A program made the translations under genes and the position numbers. Below the pieces are notes generated by a model. It was not told the origin of the DNA. It saw only the letters and a program-made list of their open reading frames with translations, and ran no database searches. Below are positions 58,139 through 64,000 of a stretch of DNA of 64,000 nt, in pieces; within the stretch, counting starts at the first letter, position 1; each line of letters begins with the position of its first letter. This DNA is from Polytrichum commune (lineage: Eukaryota; Streptophyta; Polytrichopsida; Polytrichales; Polytrichaceae): positions 36,791,180 through 36,855,179 of the forward strand of contig OX485808.1 of the NCBI GenBank assembly GCA_950295325.1, given 5' to 3'.

Positions 58139-59490
58139 GTGAATCCCACAATTTGTTATTCTAGAAGATTGATTTGGACAATTTTTTTAATTTTATGCTA
58201 CTTTTGTCCTTTAACTAACATTCAAGGTGTTGGTGGAAAGTCTTTGAGAAGAATAGAAGAAGATCCGGGGTCTTTTGCCCACACTATATCCAGCTCGATT
58301 GATTATACCCACATTGATATCCATGCAAATTGTCCACCCACACTAATAGACGATTTAGTGCAGTGGTGTGGCAACGACGAAGTCGTGGGTTGCAAAATTC
58401 TATCAGGAAGAGGTTCTGTTATCATGTGGAGTCATCTTGCTTCGGGCAAATGAATGGATGACAAGTCGTTGTGATTTCATCCACAAATGGTCATGTAATC
58501 CAAACACACCTAATATGTGTAAGATCACATTTGTGGAACCAAAGTGCATGTGATATCAAGGAGTTTTGTAGTGTTAACACGGATGCATGATGAAAGACAA
58601 TTAGTGCAACGTGATGTTAGTAAAAAGCATATGACATTATGGAATAACACAAATTCAACATTGCAATAATGACAATAAATACAATGATGACAAGTGATCC
58701 GTGTGAGCGTGTGGTTTGATTTCTTTGGTGGTTTATTTTAATGTCAAAACCCGTGATATATATGGGAATGTAAAGGTGACAACAAGGAGTGAAATTTCTA
58801 TTGGGAACACCCATTCCCTAGGGTTTCGGGATATAAAAGGAGTAACGTAAAGGAGGTCCATATTACGGAGTATTGAGCATATCGGTGTGCACGTGGACTT
58901 GGCAAATTGCAATGAGTCATCGAGCCCTAGGCAGCTCATGTGGGGTACGTAGTACGCCGAGTCCACATGTATTATTTCCACTTGGCTTAAGTTCCACGCA
59001 AACTCATAGACTATTCAAGTGGCATAACTAAGATAGTGATGTAACATTCATGCCGGCTTGAATCCTGTAAAATGTAAGATATTATATTGCAGATGTTGAA
59101 ATTTGAGCTGGACCGAATCCTCGAAGAAGCCAAGTCTGGGACGGACCATCGCCCACAATTCTGTGTGCCACCATAATCGGCTATTCCGATACTGATACTG
59201 GAGCCCATTCACTCGGCAAGTTGCAGTTTATTGAGCCATAGCCACCACCACCGTTTCCGCTTGCTTGCTCCTGGTTACTCCTTCCTCCTCTTGCCATGAA
59301 CATGTTCATGATCATGTTCATGTTCATGCAAATTGATCCAGTATTGTAGCGCAACACGCCACACGCCACACCAAGCAGCTTGTGGGATGTGAGGAGTTAG
59401 TGACACGGGTGCGTGGATGTGGTGTTCATGAGGTTTGCTCTGTGTGGCAGCAAGCACGTACTTAGTCTTATGACTCCGGGTTTGCAGTAT
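58139..59490. other. Region without a recognised gene, one unassigned frame
   Basis: A + frame at about 58227-58453 (KSLRRIEEDPGSFAHTISSS...VGCKILSGRGSVIMWSH) follows a possible acceptor and looks more protein-like than its surroundings, but I recognise no domain. The minus strand has short frames only. A CATGTTCATG repeat sits at about 59296-59330. Confidence 0.35.
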
Positions 59491-59823
59491 AGTTGGGCTT
59501 CGATCGCCACCGGGGGAGGTTCTGCTCACTCCCCTTCCAAATCCGTGGGTGCGGGGGAAGTCGTGTGTTGTGTGTTGGGTTGGAAATAGCGGCGAGAAGG
59601 ATCGAGAAGGATCCGGGATTGTCTGGGCCATGTTATGAGATGCTTTGTGATTGTTGTAGCATGTGGTGGCATGGGGTTGGATTCGTGGCGCAGGTGTGGG
59701 TCTTGGTGAGGGGAGGGGGTAGCTTGACGCTATTTGTAAATATGTGATGTAGGTGCCATGCGTTTTGGTGATGAAGGGTGTGTGGGTGGTTTGCAGTGGG
59801 TTTGTGAAAGTGGGGAGCAATTT

Positions 59824-59940
59824 TCTGCAAGCAAGAAGAATGTGTGAAGAGATTGGCGCACAAACGGGTGATGAGTACGACGATCTGTTCAAGGTAGTGT
59901 TGATAGGAGACTTCGTAGTCGGGAAGTGTGATCCACGTGT
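59824..59940 (+). pseudogene. Stranded Rab11/RABA first exon, copy 2
   Basis: Same fragment as 33539-33655: GDEYDDLFKVVLIGDF, then VVGKCDPRVTSFA. The P-loop is further damaged (SG replaced by FV) and the usual GKS/GKN is GKC. The upstream 320 bp, beginning GCCACCGGGGGAGGTTCTG, is almost identical to 33207 onward. It is a duplicate, not a gene. Confidence 0.75.
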
Positions 59941-60002
59941 AACGAGTTTTGCGTGGAGTCCCAATCGCCGATTGGTGTACAGTTTGCCACTCGTTCCATC
60001 CA

Positions 60003-60955
60003 GGTATTGTCTCCCCTGTATTAAGACTTTGTCAAAATATCAACAGTTTGTAATGCTGTTGGAATATATTCAAGGTCTATGACCTTATCCTGAAACTGAT
60101 CTCATATAAAGTGATATTGGATGTCCACGTGCTTAGTACGCTTGTAAAATTCAAAATTCTTTACAAGACGTGTAGCAGATTGATTATCACTACGAATCAA
60201 TATTGGTTTAGTGAGGTTGATACCGAAAGTCCCCAACAATCGCATGAGCCATACAACTTCTTCCGTGGCTGCACAAGTTGCAATGTATTCTGCATCTGTA
60301 GTACTTACAGCTGTGCATTTCTGCGGTTGTGAGTTCCAAGCAATGAAGTTGTCGTCGAGTTTGAACAAATATCATGTTCGTGATTTGCCAGTATCAATGT
60401 CACCTTTGAAGTCCTAGTTGCAATAACGTGCAAGTACAGGTGCACATGCACATTGTTTATATATCAAACCGTAATCAGTTGTCCCTTTGCAATAATGAAA
60501 AGTTTGTTTGATAGTTGTCCAGTGCATCTGTCAAAGATATTCGGCATATTTAGCCACAGTGTGCACAGTGTTTGGGCGAGTGAACAGGGATGCAAACATT
60601 AGGCAGTCAACGACTTCCTTATAGGGAACTGAAATTGGTGCATTGCATTCAGAGTCATCTGACTGCATGGACGAATGAACGTGAGGGCCAGCATGTATTG
60701 AAACGGGGATGCAATCTATCATATGAAACCGTTTGAGCACTTCATTAATATATCTTGTCTAGTGAAGAAAAATGATCCCTGCTTCTTTGCGATTTATAAC
60801 TTCAAAACAAACATAATAGTCACCATCTCTTGTTGTGGCGAGCATTGTCCTCATGGAATTTGACCTTATTACATGAGAGTACGTGTCACTGTATTTATAC
60901 TTATCAACGTGTCATGAAGACTTATATTTCACCTTAAAACCCGATTTTCTTTTGA
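60003..60955 (-). pseudogene. Ty1/copia RT-RNase H remnant, copy 2
   Basis: The minus strand keeps a cleaner RNase H than copy 1: TTDAEYIATCAATEEVVWLM, then RLLGTFGINL and HVDIQYHFI, plus an RT end with LKRFHMIDCIPVSI and SLFTRPNTVHTVAKYAEYL. Stops and frame changes between RT and RNase H remain. There is no LTR or other pol part. Confidence 0.85.
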
Positions 60956-62270
60956 GAGCGAAGGAAAACATGGGAAAGCTCACAGGGTGCCCTCTCTTGT
61001 GAATCGAACATGCCGTTCCAAAAAGGGTGAACTTGGTGAGTTGATGGCTGACGCACAAGTATGGTGGCCTCATATCGTCGCTCATCTAGAACAGACATCT
61101 ATATTTACGTTATACATAATAAGGCTAAAGTTTTGAAACAATCACTACAAGGACATGGGTTATGCTGAGATTTGGACTATGTGCAAATGCAATTCATTTT
61201 ATTGTATTTGGACTATGTGCAATAGGCCGCATACCTTATGCAGAGAAGCGATTCGGAGAACGGGTTAGCATCGCACTTCCGTAATTTTTTTTGACATGAT
61301 TGAAGTACACATCTCTACTTAGTCCCTAGTTTTCACATAGAAATCTTTGATTGAACACACTTGAAATTTTATGGACGAACTCTCACATGTGTGGAAATGT
61401 AGGATATCTCTGTACACAAACTCAATCACTTTATATTACATAGAAGTGGCCATTTGTTAAATTGCATAGATGCAAGTCATGAAGCAGGTTGGCTAAGTTT
61501 TAGCTGAATTTGATTGCCATCCATGGTGTTCCATTCTAATGTCTTCTTTTCTGCGACATCTTTCAGGTGGACAAGTTTGAAATAGACAAGGTGCTTGTGA
61601 AGGATATTCAAACAAGGTGCCATTAAATACATCCAGGGTTACTTTTCTTTCTTGTAAGGTATTGCATGTTGGGGATGATCATTTACATGAAATCGTGGCC
61701 TTTGGTTGATGTAAGGTTTGGGATAATATTTGTAAATCAATGTTAGACTCATTTGTGTATTGGGCTGAAAGAGTTTTGATGAAAGAGAATGTGATCTCAA
61801 CAATAAAAGTAGTTGTAAGAGTATTCCATCTTGCACTTGGACATTAAGGATGATTGACCATGTTGGTGATGCCTTGCAAGGGGAAGCTGAAAATTCAGTG
61901 CAATAGTATGGTTATTCAAAAATGATTTATCTTGATTGTCGTTCCTAGTAACAAATGTTTAACACAAATTGGTGAAGTGAGTCATAGTTTATGTGGAGAG
62001 ATTTGTTTATCTATTTCATCTTTTTGGCTTAGGAGAGTTGATGCCATCATTTTCAGTGGAACCCATGAATTTGTTTCTAACCATGTCCAAGATTGGTCTT
62101 GTTATGAATAGGGATTGTAATGGCACTTTGGTTCATTGTGGATGAAAATTGAAAAAGGGTGGTGTGTTAAAATCAAGTTTTACTTTTCCATTGAGTTGAG
62201 CACAAAAGGCCGCTATGGCAAAGTATGGTAGATTGCATGTGACAACATCAAAGTATGCTAGAAAGCAAGG
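60956..62270. repeat. Dispersed repeat B, copy 3
   Basis: Collinear with 34640-36170, with a deletion: the stretch matching 34865-35130 is reduced to about 50 bp near 61180-61230, where a short GGACTATGTGCAA direct repeat suggests the deletion endpoint. Confidence 0.75.
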
Positions 62271-63756
62271 CCTGGTTAGTGAAGATCATTGAAATGACAA
62301 AATGAAAGTTGGACTAAAAATAAATTTGAAAAGATGGTTGTTTGTATTGCAGTTTGAGGTCCACGGATGAGATGATACGAAGGATTAATAGACCACTTTG
62401 GAGAATTTAATCTTTCAAGTTTTGGAACTCTAAAGCTGCATTCAACAACATAACCAAGAGTACACATAGGTGTTTGAAAGAGGCCATTATGCAAGAAAGA
62501 ATTGAAGGTTCATCCCCCTTGACTTAGGTATTTACATCCCCACAACATGTCTCACATGCTCAAAGAACTTGTAAAAGTTGCTTTAGTATTTTACAATTGC
62601 AGTTTTTGAAACTTCTCATTATGTTGTTGATGACCTTCAGTGTTTTGTTAAACAACCAATTGTTGATTCTTCCAGAGTTGTTTTGAATGGTTAAATAAAG
62701 GAATTTGATTTATTTGCTCTTTTTAGTTGTCAGTCACATTGTTGATAACAAGGGTTATGCTCAGATTTTCTTGTTGGCTATGATTCTCAACGCGTTAGGG
62801 ATAAGAGTGGGTTTGTGGTTGTGATGAACAGTGAATTCTTGTTGAAATTTCACTTCAATTTCACCACCTGATAGGTTATATTGTTCTCATCTTTTGTCCC
62901 TCCAAACTTGAATTTGACAACATTTTGAGTAGTAATAATTTTATTGAGGCCATAGTAATTTGATGTGGATATTTAATTTTTTTGAAATTATTCACATACA
63001 AGAAACAAATCATTAGACTTTATAAATTTGAACTTGGAATTTTTATCTCTTATAATTGTGGTGAACAAAGAAATACTTTGATTTATGTGTCACACACAAC
63101 TTTATGTGTCACACATAGCTTTATGTGCTTTCTTATATATGTTTTAGGTTTACAAGACATAGTCAGTAGATTTGAAAAATTCTCTACAAAGTTTGGATAG
63201 GCAAGGAACTTTATATCGTATCCACTTAGGAAGAGCTTATTTGCACCTCATGGTACTCCAACCGTATTGGGTGTGCACAATAAGTTGGTATTCGTTTCAT
63301 GCTGGATGTCATATGAAGTCTATAGTAATTTAGTGATACATAAAGCACCTAAATTTGCAAGGGATTAAGCATGTTATTCATCTTGGGCTCATTTTTATGT
63401 TGTAGACATCAAACTGTGACAATGCAATGTTATGTATTGTATATTGCGAACCCAAATTGTCAATAAATGCCATGTGATGAATCATAGTGAAATTCAAGGT
63501 TGACATTTTAGTTCAATGTACACTATCAAGTTATGTGCTAATTTAAGATGTTGATATGCTAGGTGTGTTCCATATAAAGTATTGTTTGAAAACAACACAA
63601 CAATGACACCAAGTGGGCATCAAACATAAAAAAAAGTCTAGCAATATGTATACAAATTATGCCAAATGCTATTGTCTTTTCCTTTGTGTGATGTGGCATT
63701 GAATTTGTAGATGCAACGTGACTCTAATTCTTACCCTTTTTTTGTTCTACATGCAG
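62271..63756 (+). other. 5' flank of the second kinase-NLR copy
   Basis: Matches 36171-37620 closely, including the candidate exon region (about 63148-63345, with TAG after KFG) and the acceptor ATGCAG at 63756. A GTGTCACACA duplication near 63090-63115 is private to this copy. Confidence 0.5.
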
Positions 63757-64000
63757 GATATGATGGCTAATCAATCCAATATCTTGGGGCTTTGTATATT
63801 CAACACTGACTACATACAACAAATTGTGCATGAGGGGGGTGCCAAGTTTGCATTGAATCAACGCCAATGCACATGTCTTGCACAAACGCTCAAAAAATTC
63901 ACCAGTACTATAGAAATTATTTTCTCCCATACAAATGAGTTTCTTAACAATTGTGACTTGTTCTTGAAGGAGTTGTTTCTAGTTATTGAAAGGGCCAAGT
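63757..64000 (+). CDS. Second kinase-NLR copy, first visible exon (cut by window end)
   Basis: Frame DMMANQSNILGLCIFNTDYI onward is open for all 81 codons to the window end and differs from 37621-37864 at only about six bases by eye. It is the helical N-terminal part of the kinase-NB-ARC-LRR type. The window stops about 30 bases before the site homologous to the TGA at 37894, so whether this copy is intact is unknown. Confidence 0.75.

Larger units (their letters stand above)
56597..64000 (+). repeat. Duplicated block, copy 2 (partner of 29535-37900)
   Basis: Collinear matches in the same order: 56597 with 29535, 57185 with 30345, 59503 with 33207 (Rab fragment), 60003 with 33677 (copia), 60955 with 34640 (repeat B) and 63757 with 37621 (NLR exon). 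The offset shrinks from about 27.06 to 26.14 kb because of indels. The window ends inside this copy. Confidence 0.85.

Overview
Eukaryotic nuclear DNA, almost certainly from a land plant. It has spliceable introns with GT/AG borders, plant-type transposon families (Mutator-like, PIF/Harbinger, Ty1/copia, solo LTRs, MITEs) and a broken disease-resistance-type gene that joins a protein kinase to NB-ARC and leucine-rich repeats. Kinase-NB-ARC-LRR proteins are best known from mosses, so a bryophyte or other seed-free plant is my inference; the sequence does not settle the species. I see no rRNA, no credible tRNA gene, no CRISPR array and no prokaryotic operon. Most of the window is transposons and their remains.

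Region 1 (1-7.5 kb): a two-gene PIF/Harbinger element (2298-7390) with ~21-bp terminal inverted repeats and TTA target duplications. Its transposase (+ strand) is decayed. Its Myb/SANT-like partner (- strand) is still a 542-codon open frame. Region 2 (7.5-20.7 kb): a remarkably complete 13.2-kb Mutator-like element (7553-20729) with 36-bp perfect terminal repeats and a 10-bp target duplication. It carries two convergent multi-exon genes: a 1353-residue protein ending in a Ulp1/C48 cysteine protease with an intact triad, and an 880-residue MULE transposase with DDE and SWIM motifs, which needs one -1 shift at an A9 run. A 7-mer, GCAGAAC/GTTCTGC, recurs through the element in subterminal arrays, introns and exons. 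A 1.2-kb solo LTR with a 5-bp target duplication sits between the two genes.

Region 3 (20.7-29.5 kb): no gene. It holds a second solo LTR of the same family (23198-24753), a possible tRNA-derived SINE and fold-back/MITE sequences. Region 4 (29.5-42.4 kb): dispersed repeats, a stranded first exon of a Rab11/RABA GTPase, an opposed Ty1/copia RT-RNase H remnant, then a kinase-NB-ARC-LRR gene (37621-42442). That gene has a helical N-terminus, a kinase with HWD in place of HRD, an NB-ARC without the kinase-2 aspartates, and 16 nearly identical 72-bp LRR units. An in-frame TGA and three frameshifts make it a pseudogene.

Region 5 (42.4-56.6 kb): no gene recognised; ~1-kb dispersed repeats, Tourist-like MITEs and an AG-rich tract. 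Region 6 (56.6-64 kb): a collinear second copy of the 29.5-37.9 kb block (Rab fragment, copia remnant, repeats and the first NLR exon, cut by the window end). The NLR locus therefore lies in a tandem or segmental duplication with a ~26-27 kb period.

Functional picture: the MULE looks recent and possibly autonomous, the Harbinger element partly decayed, and the immune-receptor locus duplicated and eroding. All gene models are hand-read splice models without transcript evidence.
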